Notes: a model not told the origin generated them from the sequence alone. A stretch of 64,000 bases of DNA from Romboutsia hominis (GCF_900002575.1 NZ_LN650648.1:2085565-2149564); one strand, 5' to 3'. Numbered from the stretch's first letter, positions 33,106 to 42,754 are shown. Made by a program: numbers and translations.

Positions 33106-33545
33106 TTATTTATAATGTGGTGTAAGTGGTGTTAATACTTCACAACCATCTTCAGTAACTAATATCATATCTTTTATATTAAATCCACCAAATCCAGATA
33201 TATAACATGGTGTTTCTATACAAAGTATCATACTAGCTTCTAGTTTTCTTTTTTCGATTAATGATATAAATGGTGTCTCCACCGTTTGAGGTCCCATACT
33301 TATACTATGTTCTAAATGACCTCTTTCATAGAACTTATACTTTTCCTTTACATAATTAAATCCTATTGAGAATAATTCATTAAAACCAAGTACTGGCTTA
33401 ACTAAATCTATCATAAGCCTTTGAGCTTTAACTATCCAACTTCTAGATAAATCTGTTGTATAAAAGTTAGTGTCTCCATTTACCCCCCGTCGAATTTAAC
33501 TACGCTCCATTTTTTATTATCCTGTCGGTTGAATGACAAAATAAA
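33106..33545 (-). pseudogene. Degenerate C-terminal copy of the M24 aminopeptidase gene
   Basis: This region is a partial duplicate of 34308-34800. The last 102 codons (GFNELFSIGFNYVKEKYKFY to VLTPLTPHYK) remain open and differ from the intact gene at about a dozen residues, including GHLGHS to GHLEHS and EVGM to EASM next to metal-binding positions. Further upstream a 45-bp in-frame deletion, a C7 to C6 frameshift and scattered changes break it, and similarity ends near 33545. No start with a ribosome binding site remains. It is best read as a remnant of a duplication that placed the coat genes between the copies. Confidence 0.88.
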
Positions 33546-33580
33546 GGTTACAATTTAAGTTCTTTAAAATTGAAATATAA

Positions 33581-33883
33581 CTATCTATTTTCGCTAATAA
33601 CATGTTTTGATTCATTATAAGCACATGTTAATTGTTGAATAGGAGTATCATATGGCTTAATCCATCCCTTATTAAGACTTAATTCAGTAAGTGCTGTATG
33701 ACCTCCAACCATTTGAGTTAATGATGCTGAATATAGCGCTCTTAATTCTGGTGTACTACTTGTTAATGTAGAATTAAGATACATGTCTGCAGCTTCTTTT
33801 GCAGATGAAAGCATACCTAAAGCTATTATTTCATCGTTTAGATCTGCATTATCTTTTATTAAATTTCCTAGCATATTTCTCAT
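33581..33883 (-). CDS. CotF-type spore coat protein
   Basis: A 100-residue protein with a coat F domain: KEAADMYLNSTLTSSTPELR, ALYSASLTQMVGGHTALTEL and LNKGWIKPYDTPIQQL are the typical blocks. The fold is a ferritin-like helical bundle. Its product is probably a spore coat component. It starts five bases after the upstream small gene stop, behind GAGGAGG, so the two form a pair. The N-terminus (NLIKDNADLNDEIIALGMLS) is the first helix. Confidence 0.82.
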   Translation of the reverse strand: MRNMLGNLIKDNADLNDEIIALGMLSSAKEAADMYLNSTLTSSTPELRALYSASLTQMVGGHTALTELSLNKGWIKPYDTPIQQLTCAYNESKHVISENR

Positions 33884-33888
33884 AGTAT

Positions 33889-34104
33889 CTATTCCTCCTC
33901 AGTAGCTGGTATTTTATTCTCAACTATAAATTGTTGTATTGCTTTAATTCTTCCTTCTGTTGCTAATATACTAGCCTCTGATTGTCTCTTTAAGTCTTCA
34001 TCTGATATTAAAGAATCTATTGCTCTTTGCATAATTAAACCATCAGATTCCATTTTTAACACTGCTGCTAAAGATAGATTTTCTATTTCTGAAAGTGCTC
34101 TCAT
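33889..34104 (-). CDS. Small helical protein paired with the CotF-type coat protein
   Basis: A 71-residue, helical, acidic protein (MRALSEIENLSLAAVLKMES, DGLIMQRAIDSLISDEDLKR, QSEASILATEGRIKAIQQFI). It resembles short partner proteins found before CotF-like genes in clostridia and could form the other half of a helical bundle. AGGAGGTAATTG precedes the ATG. It is presumably made in the mother cell during sporulation. Confidence 0.65.
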   Translation of the reverse strand: MRALSEIENLSLAAVLKMESDGLIMQRAIDSLISDEDLKRQSEASILATEGRIKAIQQFIVENKIPATEEE

Positions 34105-34269
34105 TCAATTACCTCCTACAATATATTTTCATATAATATTATGCGTATTAATATTTAAAAGTAATCATGTTAATATCTACCTTATTAATAAATTCAAAAT
34201 AAATATATAAACTTACTATACAACAATTTTTCATAACTTTTAAAATATTATAATTTCATCAGTATATAA

Positions 34270-34304
34270 AAAGGTAGTGTTAAGCACTTTAACACTACCT
34301 TTTA
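34270..34304 (-). terminator. Intrinsic terminator after the intact M24 gene
   Basis: AGGTAGTGTTAA pairs perfectly with TTAACACTACCT, with A/T flanks, just after the stop of the intact M24 peptidase. Confidence 0.85.
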
Positions 34305-34307
34305 TTT

Positions 34308-35483
34308 TTATTTATAATGTGGTGTAAGTGGTGTTAATACTTCACAACCATCTTCTGTAACTAATATCATATCTTCTATATTAAATCCACCAAATCCAGA
34401 TATATAACATGGTGTTTCTATACAAAGTATCATACCAACTTCTAGCTTTCTTTTTTCGCTTAATGATATAAATGGTGCCTCTGCCGTTTGAGGTCCCATA
34501 CTTATACTATGTCCTAGATGACCTCTTTCATAGAACTTATACTTTTCTTTTACATAATTAAATCCTATTGAGAATAATTCATCAAAACCAAGTCCTGGTT
34601 TAACTGAATCTATCATAAGCCTTTGAGCTTCAACTAATCTTTGCTTTAACTCACTAAGTACTGGGTGAGCATCTCCAACTATCCAACTTCTAGAAAAATC
34701 TGTTGTATAAAAGTTAGTGTCTCCATTTACCCCCCCGTCGAATTTTACTACATCTCCATTTTTTATTATCCTATCAGTAGATCGACAAAGTCTTCCTGAA
34801 TTTTCACCTGCACAAAATGATGACCATCCACTTGGGAAGCATATTCCTGATTCCATTACCTTTTTACAGTATATATCAAACAGTTCTCTTTCACTTACTC
34901 CCTCTTTAACAAACTGACTTGTATGTAAAAGTGCCTCATCAGCTACTCTAGCTAACTTTCTAAAGTATTCTATTTCATCATCTTCTTTAACACTTCTAGC
35001 TTCTATAAATAAATTAGAAACATTTACAAAATCCACATTAGGAAGAGCTCTCTTTAAAGAATCAAAATATGTTGCTGATATAAAATCAAGTTCTATACCT
35101 ACTTTTTTATCTTCAAGATTTAATTCTTTTATACTTTCAACTACTACATCTAATGAAGTTACAAAAGTTTTATTAGATACAACTTCTTTATTAGCTAAAA
35201 CTTCTTCAAAAGTTTTTCCCCCAACCCATGTACTATATTTTTTAACTATACAGTCCATATAATCAGAAAATGCTTCACTTTCAAAATCCATTCCTATAGC
35301 TATAGCCCTACTTTCTTCTTTGTTATCTAATACACTTACAGCAAAATGTGCTTGTCTAGATACTGTATGTTGATGTGAAGAATAAGCTGTTATATAAGTA
35401 AAATTTTCCGGAGAGTTTACTATAACTCCATCAATATTATTTTCTCTTAATAATCTCTTTATTTTTTGAACTTTAGGTTTCAT
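34308..35483 (-). CDS. M24-family Xaa-Pro aminopeptidase
   Basis: A 391-residue peptidase with a creatinase-like N-terminal domain (IDGVIVNSPENFTYITAYSS) and the pita-bread catalytic domain: VVKFDGGVNGDTNFYTTDFS supplies the two metal-binding Asp, GHLGHSISMGP the His, and MILCIETPCY and MILVTEDG the two Glu. It removes N-terminal residues before proline or hydrolyses small dipeptides. The ATG at 35483 is nine bases from AGGAG; an earlier GTG is only three bases away. It follows an AbgT transporter gene by 22 bases, suggesting peptide use. Confidence 0.9.
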   Translation of the reverse strand: MKPKVQKIKRLLRENNIDGVIVNSPENFTYITAYSSHQHTVSRQAHFAVSVLDNKEESRAIAIGMDFESEAFSDYMDCIVKKYSTWVGGKTFEEVLANKEVVSNKTFVTSLDVVVESIKELNLEDKKVGIELDFISATYFDSLKRALPNVDFVNVSNLFIEARSVKEDDEIEYFRKLARVADEALLHTSQFVKEGVSERELFDIYCKKVMESGICFPSGWSSFCAGENSGRLCRSTDRIIKNGDVVKFDGGVNGDTNFYTTDFSRSWIVGDAHPVLSELKQRLVEAQRLMIDSVKPGLGFDELFSIGFNYVKEKYKFYERGHLGHSISMGPQTAEAPFISLSEKRKLEVGMILCIETPCYISGFGGFNIEDMILVTEDGCEVLTPLTPHYK

Positions 35484-35505
35484 ATTCACTATCTCCTAAT
35501 TTAAA

Positions 35506-37065
35506 TTATGCTCCGTAAAATAATGGTGATCCTGGTCCTATTGGTAAACCAAATGTATACCAAACTATAAATAATAACGTCCATCCTATTAAAAATGCTA
35601 TTGAGTATGGTAACATTGTTGTTATTAATGTACCAACCCCAGCTTTTTTCTCATACTTTTGACAAAAGGCTACTATAAGTGCAAAGAATGGCATAAGTGG
35701 TGCTATAACATTAGTACATGAATCTCCTATTCTAAATACTAATTGAGTAAGCTCTGGTGATAATCCTATTTGCATAAACATAGGAACAAATATTGGAGCC
35801 ATTAAAACCCATTTAGCAGAGTCAACAGCTATTATTATATTTAAAAGAGCTGTTAAAACTATAAAGCATATTATAAGTGGTAATCCTACAAAGCCTGTAT
35901 TTTCTAAGAAATGTGCTCCATTAACTGACATTATAGTTCCAAGCTTTGAATAGTCAAAGAACTTTATAAATTGTCCTGCAAAGAATACTAAAACTAAAAA
36001 TCCTGCTATACTAGTTACACCTTTTATCATTAACTCTATAACATCTTTATCATTTTTTATAACCTTAGCTCCTATTCCATAGAATATTCCAGGTACCAAA
36101 AATAAACATGCCATTATAGGTATAATACTACTCATAAATGGTGAAGTTAATATTGAACCAGTTTCTGGGTCTCTAAGTACTCCATTTTGAGGAAGTACTA
36201 ATAATCCTATAAATGCTATATAAACTATTAATGATAATACTCCCCACTTCATACCTCTTTTTTCAAGGTCTGTTATATCTTCAACTACTGCGTCTTCATC
36301 TGATACATATTTTCCAAGTCTTGGCTCTACTATTTTTTCTGTTACAAATGTTCCTACTGCTACTATTAAGAAAGTTGATGCTATCATAAAGTACCAGTTA
36401 GCTGTTGGTTGAACAAAGTATTCTGGATTTATCATATTTGCAGCTTCTGTTGATATACCTGCAAACATTGGGTCATTTGTACCTATAAGTAAGTTTGCAC
36501 TCCATCCTCCAGATACTCCTGCAAATGCTGCTGCCATACCTGCTATTGGATGTCTTTTAAAACTCATAAATATTATTGCTCCTAATGGAACTAATACAAC
36601 ATATCCAGTAGATGATGCTACATTTGACATTATTCCCAAGAATATTATCATAGCTGTAACCATCTTCTTTGGTGTAACTTTTGCTACTTTTCTTAAGGCT
36701 GCTGATAAAAATCCTGTTCCTTCTGCAACTCCAACACATAGTATTATTACAAATACTGGTCCTAGTGCAAAAAAGCTAGTAAAGTTTGATACTATAGAAG
36801 TAAACATATATCTAATACCATCTGGTGATAGTAAACTTTCTGCTACAACTTGAGTTTCAACTATAGCTCCAGTTGCTTGGTCATAAGCATCATAACTTAC
36901 AGAAAGACCCATACTACTTGCAATAGCTGATCCTAATATTACAACTGCTGTTAATATTATAAATATTGTCGCTGGATGAGGTAGCGAATTACCTACTCTT
37001 TCAACTGTGTCTAAAGATCTTAAAAGAAAGCTCTTTTTTGACTTTGCCTGTGCTTTAATTTCCAT
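35506..37065 (-). CDS. AbgT-family transporter
   Basis: A 519-residue membrane transporter with about 12 segments. RVGNSLPHPATIFIILTAVV, NFTSFFALGPVFVIILCVGV, SSTGYVVLVPLGAIIFMSF and GGWSANLLIGTNDPMFAGIS match the AbgT (p-aminobenzoyl-glutamate) family, which includes importers and sulfonamide efflux pumps. AIVDSAKWVLMAPIFVPMFM-like and IAPLMPFFALIVAFCQKYEK blocks are near the end. In one operon with an M24 peptidase, it more likely imports a dipeptide-like compound. GGGGG precedes the start. Confidence 0.92.
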   Translation of the reverse strand: MEIKAQAKSKKSFLLRSLDTVERVGNSLPHPATIFIILTAVVILGSAIASSMGLSVSYDAYDQATGAIVETQVVAESLLSPDGIRYMFTSIVSNFTSFFALGPVFVIILCVGVAEGTGFLSAALRKVAKVTPKKMVTAMIIFLGIMSNVASSTGYVVLVPLGAIIFMSFKRHPIAGMAAAFAGVSGGWSANLLIGTNDPMFAGISTEAANMINPEYFVQPTANWYFMIASTFLIVAVGTFVTEKIVEPRLGKYVSDEDAVVEDITDLEKRGMKWGVLSLIVYIAFIGLLVLPQNGVLRDPETGSILTSPFMSSIIPIMACLFLVPGIFYGIGAKVIKNDKDVIELMIKGVTSIAGFLVLVFFAGQFIKFFDYSKLGTIMSVNGAHFLENTGFVGLPLIICFIVLTALLNIIIAVDSAKWVLMAPIFVPMFMQIGLSPELTQLVFRIGDSCTNVIAPLMPFFALIVAFCQKYEKKAGVGTLITTMLPYSIAFLIGWTLLFIVWYTFGLPIGPGSPLFYGA

Positions 37066-37232
37066 AATAAACCCCCGTATTATAAAATTTTATTTAAAAC
37101 AATGTATAAAACCCTTTTCCTTTTGAGCAAAATTATTATTAGTTATATAAATCATTAACTCTTAGATAAATTTATTTTCAAGAGATTATAACTAAACTAG
37201 CTATAATCCCTTATTTTAAAACCTATACTCCC

Positions 37233-38411
37233 CTATAAGTTTTTCTTATCTACTGCTTCTTTTAATTGATTCATAGCTTTTTCTAATAACTTTCTAGAAC
37301 AAGCTACATTTAATCTCATATAGCCTTCTCCACCTATTCCAAAACTTCTTCCATCATTTAATCCAAGTCTAGCTTCATTTGTAAAGAAATCAACTAATTT
37401 ATCTCCCTCTAGCCCTAAATCCTTACAATCTAGCCACATTAAATATGTACAGTCTGGAGTATTTGGCTTTATTTGTGGTATATGTTCTTTACAGAAGTTA
37501 TTTATAAACTCAACATTACCTTCTAAGTAAGTTAATAATTGCTCTAACCATTCTTCACCATGAGCATAAGCTGCCATATTTGCCACTACACTAAATGCAT
37601 TGTTTCTTTTAGAATCCAACTTTCCTTGTACATCTTCATATATCTTTTTCATTTCTAAGTTAGGAAATACTGTAGTTGATACTTGAAGACCTGCTAAATT
37701 AAAAGTCTTTGTAGCTGACATACAAGTTATAGTATTCTTTTTAAAGTTTTCATTTATAGATGCCATTGGTATATGCTTGTTATTAAATAATATTAAGTCT
37801 GAATGTATTTCATCAGATATAACCATAACATTGTTTTCTAAACATAAATTACCAAGTTTAGTTAGTTCTTCTCTACTCCAAACTCTCCCAACTGGGTTAT
37901 GAGGATTACAAACTATTAAAAACTTAGCCCCATCTTTAAGCTTCTTTTCTAAGTCTTCAAAGTCCATTTGATAATCTCCATCTACTAGCTTTAAAGGATT
38001 GTATACTAATTCTCCTCCCCAATCTTTTACAGCTGTAAAGAATTCCGAATATACTGGTGGTTGAACTATAACCTTATCACCTTCATTTAAAAACTCTCTC
38101 ATAAAATGACACATCATTGGCATTACTCCTGTAGCATGTGCCATATACTTTGTATCAACATCCCAATTATTTCTCTTTAATTGCCACTCTCTTACTAATT
38201 CAAAGTATCTTTCTGGTCTTGATACATATCCAAACATCCCTTGATTAGCTCTTCCTATTATTGCATCTATTATAGGCTGTGCTGTTTTTAAATCCATATC
38301 AGCAATCCAAAGAGGTATTATATCATCTCTCCCAAATTTATTTTTAGCCTCATCATACTTTGCTGAAAAATTGTTACTACGATCCATTATTTCATCGAAA
38401 TTATATATCAT
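37233..38411 (-). CDS. MalY/PatB-type PLP-dependent C-S lyase or aminotransferase
   Basis: A 392-residue fold-type I PLP enzyme. NFDEIMDRSNNFSAKYDEAK and IPLWIADMDLKTAQPII are the MalY/PatB start; CNPHNPVGRVWSREEL binds the cofactor; ISDEIHSDLILF and TCMSATKTFNLAGLQ carry the Asp and the Schiff-base Lys. C-terminal Arg (YMRLNVACSR) binds the substrate carboxylate. Such enzymes cleave cystathionine or other cysteine conjugates. The flavoprotein gene with the rhodanese domain is 21 bases upstream, so both may deal with thiol or sulfur compounds. Confidence 0.9.
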   Translation of the reverse strand: MIYNFDEIMDRSNNFSAKYDEAKNKFGRDDIIPLWIADMDLKTAQPIIDAIIGRANQGMFGYVSRPERYFELVREWQLKRNNWDVDTKYMAHATGVMPMMCHFMREFLNEGDKVIVQPPVYSEFFTAVKDWGGELVYNPLKLVDGDYQMDFEDLEKKLKDGAKFLIVCNPHNPVGRVWSREELTKLGNLCLENNVMVISDEIHSDLILFNNKHIPMASINENFKKNTITCMSATKTFNLAGLQVSTTVFPNLEMKKIYEDVQGKLDSKRNNAFSVVANMAAYAHGEEWLEQLLTYLEGNVEFINNFCKEHIPQIKPNTPDCTYLMWLDCKDLGLEGDKLVDFFTNEARLGLNDGRSFGIGGEGYMRLNVACSRKLLEKAMNQLKEAVDKKNL

Positions 38412-38432
38412 ATTACTCCTCCAAATTGTCCC

Positions 38433-40133
38433 CTAATTAAAATTATATTGTGTAACTATAGGCTTTCTATTTTTAGTCTTATCATTAAAATATTCATATA
38501 AGCATATACCTAAAAAGCTTCCAGCTATATTATATACATTTTCAAATCCTAACTGCTTAAGTGCTAATACTGCATTATAACTTCTTTGTGCACTTCTACA
38601 GTGTACATATAATGTTTTATCCTTTGGTATTTCATCTAATCTATCTCTTAATTGACTTAAAGGTATGTTTTTAGCCCCTACTACATGACCTAATTCAAAT
38701 TCATTTTCTTCTCTAACATCTATTATATATTCCCCATTTTCTACTAGCTCTCTAACCTTTGTAACAGGTACTTGCTTAAATGTATTGTTAAGTAAATTAG
38801 ATGCTACATATCCAGCATGGTTTACTACATCCTTTGCAGTTGAAAATGTTGGTGCATAACATAACTCTAAATCTTTTAAATCTTCTACAGTTGCACCAAA
38901 TTTTATAAGAGTTGCTATAACATCTATTCTTTTGTCTACACTTCCTTTACCTATAGCTTGTGCTCCTAGTATTTTTCCTGTTGGTACTTCAAATATTAAT
39001 TTAAAGTGCATTGGACTTGCTCCTGGCATTAATCCAACTTTATCTGAAGGTATAACCCTTGCAACTTCATAGTCTATATTAATGTCTAATTCCTTTATCA
39101 TATTTTCATTAAGACCAGTAGATGCTCCATTTAAATCAAATACTTTTATAACTGAAGAACCTATAAATCCAGTATTTCTAACTTGAATATTGTTTATATG
39201 ATCTGCAACAGCTCTTGCTTGTTTTTGAGCAGGCCCTGCAAGTGGCAATCTAGTCTTTCTATGAGTTAAAGCGTTATATACTTCTATTGCATCCCCTACT
39301 GCATATATGTCTTTATCATTTGTACAGTAATTATGGTCTACCTTTATAGATCCATTTTCACCTATATCTAACCCTGCTTGTTTAGCTAACTTATTATCAG
39401 GAGTAACTCCTATAGCCATAATAACTACGTCTGACTTTATTTTTCTTCCTGAATTTAAAACAGTATGTCCATCTTCAAATGCTACTACCTTATCTTCTAA
39501 TATTAAGTTAACTCCTTTATCATCTAACTCTTTATGAAGTATTTGTACCATATCATAGTCAAATGGCTTCATTATTTGCTTAGATGCTTCTATTAATGTT
39601 ACATCATATCCAGCTTCTCTAAGATTTTCAGTAACTTCAACTCCTATAAATCCTCCACCTATTACAGTTACTTTATTTTCATATGACTTATTAGCAAAAT
39701 ATTTTAATTTTGCTATATCAACAACATTTCTAACTGTAAATACATTTATATTTTCAATTCCAGGTATATTAGGTACTATTGGATTTGCACCAGGAGATAA
39801 TATTAACTTATCGTAACTTTCTTCATACTCTTTATTATTTATTAAATCTTTAACTTTAATTTTTTTATTTGTTCTATCTATATCTATAACTTCATTATTT
39901 ATTCTTGTATCTATTCTATATTGATTAAAGAACTTATCTGGTTGCATAAGAACTAAAGACTCTGCATCCTCTATAACTTCACTTAAGTGATATGGTAAAC
40001 AGCAATTTGAGAAAGATACATGTGGCCCTTTTTCAAACATTATTATTTTATCATTTTCATTAAGTCTTCTAAGCCTAGCAGCAGCTGAAGCTCCACCTGC
40101 AACTCCACCTACTATTAAAATTTTCCTACTCAA
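38433..40133 (-). CDS. CoA-disulfide reductase/NADH oxidase-like flavoprotein with C-terminal rhodanese domain
   Basis: A 566-residue fusion. ILIVGGVAGGASAAARLRRL is the FAD motif; VSFSNCCLPYHLSEVI holds the redox Cys of the CoADR family; VTVIGGGFIGVEVTENLREA binds NAD(P)H. The last ~100 residues are a rhodanese domain (VRELVENGEYIIDVREENEF, LYVHCRSAQRSYNAVLALKQ) with Cys in the CRSAQR loop. Relatives reduce CoA disulfides, polysulfide or persulfides. The TTG at 40133 is six bases from GAGGTG; the earlier GTG lies inside that site. It is divergent from a LysR gene, the probable regulator. Confidence 0.9.
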   Translation of the reverse strand: MSRKILIVGGVAGGASAAARLRRLNENDKIIMFEKGPHVSFSNCCLPYHLSEVIEDAESLVLMQPDKFFNQYRIDTRINNEVIDIDRTNKKIKVKDLINNKEYEESYDKLILSPGANPIVPNIPGIENINVFTVRNVVDIAKLKYFANKSYENKVTVIGGGFIGVEVTENLREAGYDVTLIEASKQIMKPFDYDMVQILHKELDDKGVNLILEDKVVAFEDGHTVLNSGRKIKSDVVIMAIGVTPDNKLAKQAGLDIGENGSIKVDHNYCTNDKDIYAVGDAIEVYNALTHRKTRLPLAGPAQKQARAVADHINNIQVRNTGFIGSSVIKVFDLNGASTGLNENMIKELDINIDYEVARVIPSDKVGLMPGASPMHFKLIFEVPTGKILGAQAIGKGSVDKRIDVIATLIKFGATVEDLKDLELCYAPTFSTAKDVVNHAGYVASNLLNNTFKQVPVTKVRELVENGEYIIDVREENEFELGHVVGAKNIPLSQLRDRLDEIPKDKTLYVHCRSAQRSYNAVLALKQLGFENVYNIAGSFLGICLYEYFNDKTKNRKPIVTQYNFN

Positions 40134-40328
40134 TTTCTTCACCTCTTTGAAATATTTTTTATAATATTAATTACTCGTTAATTTTATATCAAACCTATAT
40201 TTAAATATTAACATAGTTTTTATATCATTTTATATAAGTATTTGTTATATATGATAACGTTTTGTTATATAATGTATTTATTGTAAGAATTAATTATCAT
40301 TATTTGAAAAACTTTTAGGAGAGTGTTT

Positions 40329-41222
40329 ATGAATCTTATACATTTACGTTCGTTTTACAATACTGTTAAATTTAAAAGTATATCTAAAGCTGCTAAGATG
40401 CTTCACTTAAGTCAGCCTGGTCTTAGTATGCAAATCCAAAGTCTTGAAAATACTCTTGGAGTATGTCTATTAAATAGAGGACGTCGAGGCGTTGAACTTA
40501 CTGAAGAAGGTAAGATAGTTTATGATTATGCAGATGCTATATTAGCACTTGAAGATAATATACATCTTTCTTTAAAAAAACTTGAAGAAAGAAATACTGA
40601 TTTAAATATAGGTTCATGTAGGAGTATGGGGGACTATGCCCTTCCTTGTACTTTATATACTTTTAAACAAATATACAGTGATATAAATATATCCATGCAT
40701 ATAGATAGTACTTTTTCAATTATAAAAAAAATACAAGATATGACCCTAAACTTAGGAATAATTCAAGAATCATCTGTTCCTAATGACTTAGAATGTGTAT
40801 CTATACTTTCTGATGAACTTGTTTTAGTTGCAAGTCCAGATTCTACTTATAATAAAATATCTATAGATGATATTTATAATATACCAATAGTAATGAGAGA
40901 AGATTCATCTGCTACTAGGCTTAATTTAGAGAATATACTTAGAAAAAATGGTTTAGATGTTGATAAACTAAATATAATATTTTCATTTAATTCCCCTGAA
41001 GCAATAAAACAATCTGTAGTTTCTGGTAGAGGACTTTCTTTTGTTCCTAAAATTACAATTAGACAAGAACTTAGAAATCAAACTCTAAAAAAAGTTGATG
41101 TAAAAGAATTAGATACTAAATTTAATTATTATATATCTTATAGAAAAAATCATAAATTTAGTAAATCAGAAGAAATTTTTATGAAATTTATAACATCTAA
41201 ATCTAGATGTTTTTGTTATTAG
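40329..41222 (+). CDS. LysR-family transcriptional regulator
   Basis: A 297-residue LysR protein: HLRSFYNTVKFKSISKAAKM and LHLSQPGLSMQIQSLENTLG form the helix-turn-helix, followed by an effector domain (LNIGSCRSMGDYALPCTLYT, VSGRGLSFVPKITI). The ATG at 40329 is five bases after AGGAGAG; the frame's GTG at 40323 abuts it. It is divergent from the CoA-disulfide-reductase-like gene across 195 bp and likely controls that gene and the PatB-type gene. Confidence 0.9.
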   Translation: MNLIHLRSFYNTVKFKSISKAAKMLHLSQPGLSMQIQSLENTLGVCLLNRGRRGVELTEEGKIVYDYADAILALEDNIHLSLKKLEERNTDLNIGSCRSMGDYALPCTLYTFKQIYSDINISMHIDSTFSIIKKIQDMTLNLGIIQESSVPNDLECVSILSDELVLVASPDSTYNKISIDDIYNIPIVMREDSSATRLNLENILRKNGLDVDKLNIIFSFNSPEAIKQSVVSGRGLSFVPKITIRQELRNQTLKKVDVKELDTKFNYYISYRKNHKFSKSEEIFMKFITSKSRCFCY

Positions 41223-41223
41223 T

Positions 41224-41276
41224 AAAAATAGGTGCCTTATTCTAACTATAAAAGTTGTTTAAGGCACCTATTTTTT
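41224..41276. terminator. Bidirectional intrinsic terminator
   Basis: A long stem, AAAAATAGGTGCCTTA with TAAGGCACCTATTTTT, lies between the convergent LysR and dacF genes. Confidence 0.85.
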
Positions 41277-42423
41277 AAAACATGTTTTCTATAACCCTTT
41301 GTAGCATTTTCATATATCCAGCTTTATTTATATCTTTATTATTTACTAAGTCCACTTTCCCTATAGACTTTTTATTTTGATATATTTCCATCTGTCCAAG
41401 TACACTTCCCTTTTTGATAGGAAGTTTTAGGTTTTCATTTAACTTAACTTTTCTTTCAAAGTTTTTATTTCCACCCTTTTTGATTAAAAGGCTTAAATCA
41501 TCTTTTGCAACTAATTCTATATTTTCATCTTCAGCTTTATCTATCTTTATGTTTGCTATTTTATCATCTTTTGTACAAAGATTAACACTTTCATAATTTG
41601 CAAATCCATAGTTTAGTAAGTTAGAAGAATCTTTAAATCTTTCTGGTGAAGTTTCTGCACCTAATGTTACTGCTATTAAATGAGTATTTCCTCTTTTAGC
41701 TGATGCAGATAAACAATATTTTGCTTGTTGTGTAAATCCTGTTTTAACACCTGTTGTACCTTGATAGTGTTTTACCATCTTATTAGTATTAGCAAGTCCT
41801 ACTTCTACCTTTTTCTTTCCTACTACAACCTTGTCCATCCAAGTTGTAAGGTACTTACTTATAGCTTCATGCTTTAATAACTCTCTAGACATTAAAGCTA
41901 TATCATAAGCAGTAGTGTAGTGATTATCAACTGGAAGACCATTAGTGTTTACAAAGTTAGTATCCTTCATACCTAATTCTTTAGCCTTTTTATTCATCAT
42001 ATCTACAAAGCCTTCTACACTTCCTCCAATATGTTCTCCCATAGCTACACAAGCATCATTTGCTGATGCTACTGCTATACCTTTTATTAACGTATCTACA
42101 TCTTGTACTTCTCCAGCTTCTAAAAATATCTGACTTCCACCCATACTAGATGCATTTTCACTTATTTGCACTTCATCTGTTAATTTTAGCTTACCACTTT
42201 CTAGTGCTTCCATACATAAAAGCATAGTCATTACTTTTGTTACACTAGCTGGTGGCAACTTTTCATGTGCTTGTTTTTCATATAAAACTTTTCCGCTACC
42301 TACATCCATAAGTACTGCGGATTTTGAGGATACATTTATGTTTCCCGTATCATTTGCAAAACTTGTATTAATAGGTATAATAGCCATTATAAATGCAACT
42401 AATATACTAGCTAGCTTTTTCAT
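41275..42423 (-). CDS. dacF: D-alanyl-D-alanine carboxypeptidase DacF
   Basis: A class C low-molecular-weight penicillin-binding protein of 382 residues. A signal peptide (KKLASILVAFIMAIIPINTS) precedes PPASVTKVMTML with nucleophile Ser60 and Lys63, a SANDACVAMGEH (SxN) motif and TTGVKTGFTQQAKY (KTG). A PBP5-like C-terminal domain and an amphipathic tail (YMKMLQRVIENMF) anchor it. It trims stem peptides, in spores for DacF. The ATG at 42423 is six bases from AGAGGTG; the earlier GTG overlaps that site. It is next to a spore protein gene, as in C. difficile. Confidence 0.92.
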   Translation of the reverse strand: MKKLASILVAFIMAIIPINTSFANDTGNINVSSKSAVLMDVGSGKVLYEKQAHEKLPPASVTKVMTMLLCMEALESGKLKLTDEVQISENASSMGGSQIFLEAGEVQDVDTLIKGIAVASANDACVAMGEHIGGSVEGFVDMMNKKAKELGMKDTNFVNTNGLPVDNHYTTAYDIALMSRELLKHEAISKYLTTWMDKVVVGKKKVEVGLANTNKMVKHYQGTTGVKTGFTQQAKYCLSASAKRGNTHLIAVTLGAETSPERFKDSSNLLNYGFANYESVNLCTKDDKIANIKIDKAEDENIELVAKDDLSLLIKKGGNKNFERKVKLNENLKLPIKKGSVLGQMEIYQNKKSIGKVDLVNNKDINKAGYMKMLQRVIENMF

Positions 42424-42451
42424 ATTATACACCTCTTATGCTTAAGTTATA

Positions 42452-42643
42452 TTAATTTTGATTATTTAATTTGTTAGAAAAATAAGTCTTATGTTCTTCT
42501 ACTCTTTTTAAATGATTAGCTAAAACTTCATTTACATGTGCATTTTCTATTATTTCAAATGCATCATCATAAGTCATCCCATAATCAGCTGCAACTTCCA
42601 TTTTTAGTTGCTTTAGAGCTTTTTTTGCATTTTGCTTGCTCAT
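42452..42643 (-). CDS. Divergent small acid-soluble spore protein
   Basis: A 63-residue protein whose N-terminal half (NAKKALKQLKMEVAADYGMT) follows the alpha/beta SASP pattern, with EVAAD at the protease-site position; the second half (NEVLANHLKRVEEHKTYF) lacks the usual GGxMxKRM motif. A similar atypical SASP gene lies beside dacF in C. difficile. AGGAGG precedes the start; it is 28 bases before dacF. DNA binding may be weaker than for normal SASPs. Confidence 0.72.
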   Translation of the reverse strand: MSKQNAKKALKQLKMEVAADYGMTYDDAFEIIENAHVNEVLANHLKRVEEHKTYFSNKLNNQN

Positions 42644-42724
42644 ATTTTTACCTCCTATTAGTAAATTTCTATATGTTTTTATCTTTTACTAATATAAGGT
42701 ATTTATGATTGTTATTTTTTGTAA

Positions 42725-42754
42725 TAAAAAAAGGACTTAACTTTAAGTCCTTTT
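42725..42754. terminator. Intrinsic terminator after the DUF503 gene
   Basis: AAAGGACTTAA pairs with TTAAGTCCTTT around a 2-base loop with T runs on both strands; it overlaps the DUF503 stop. Confidence 0.8.
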
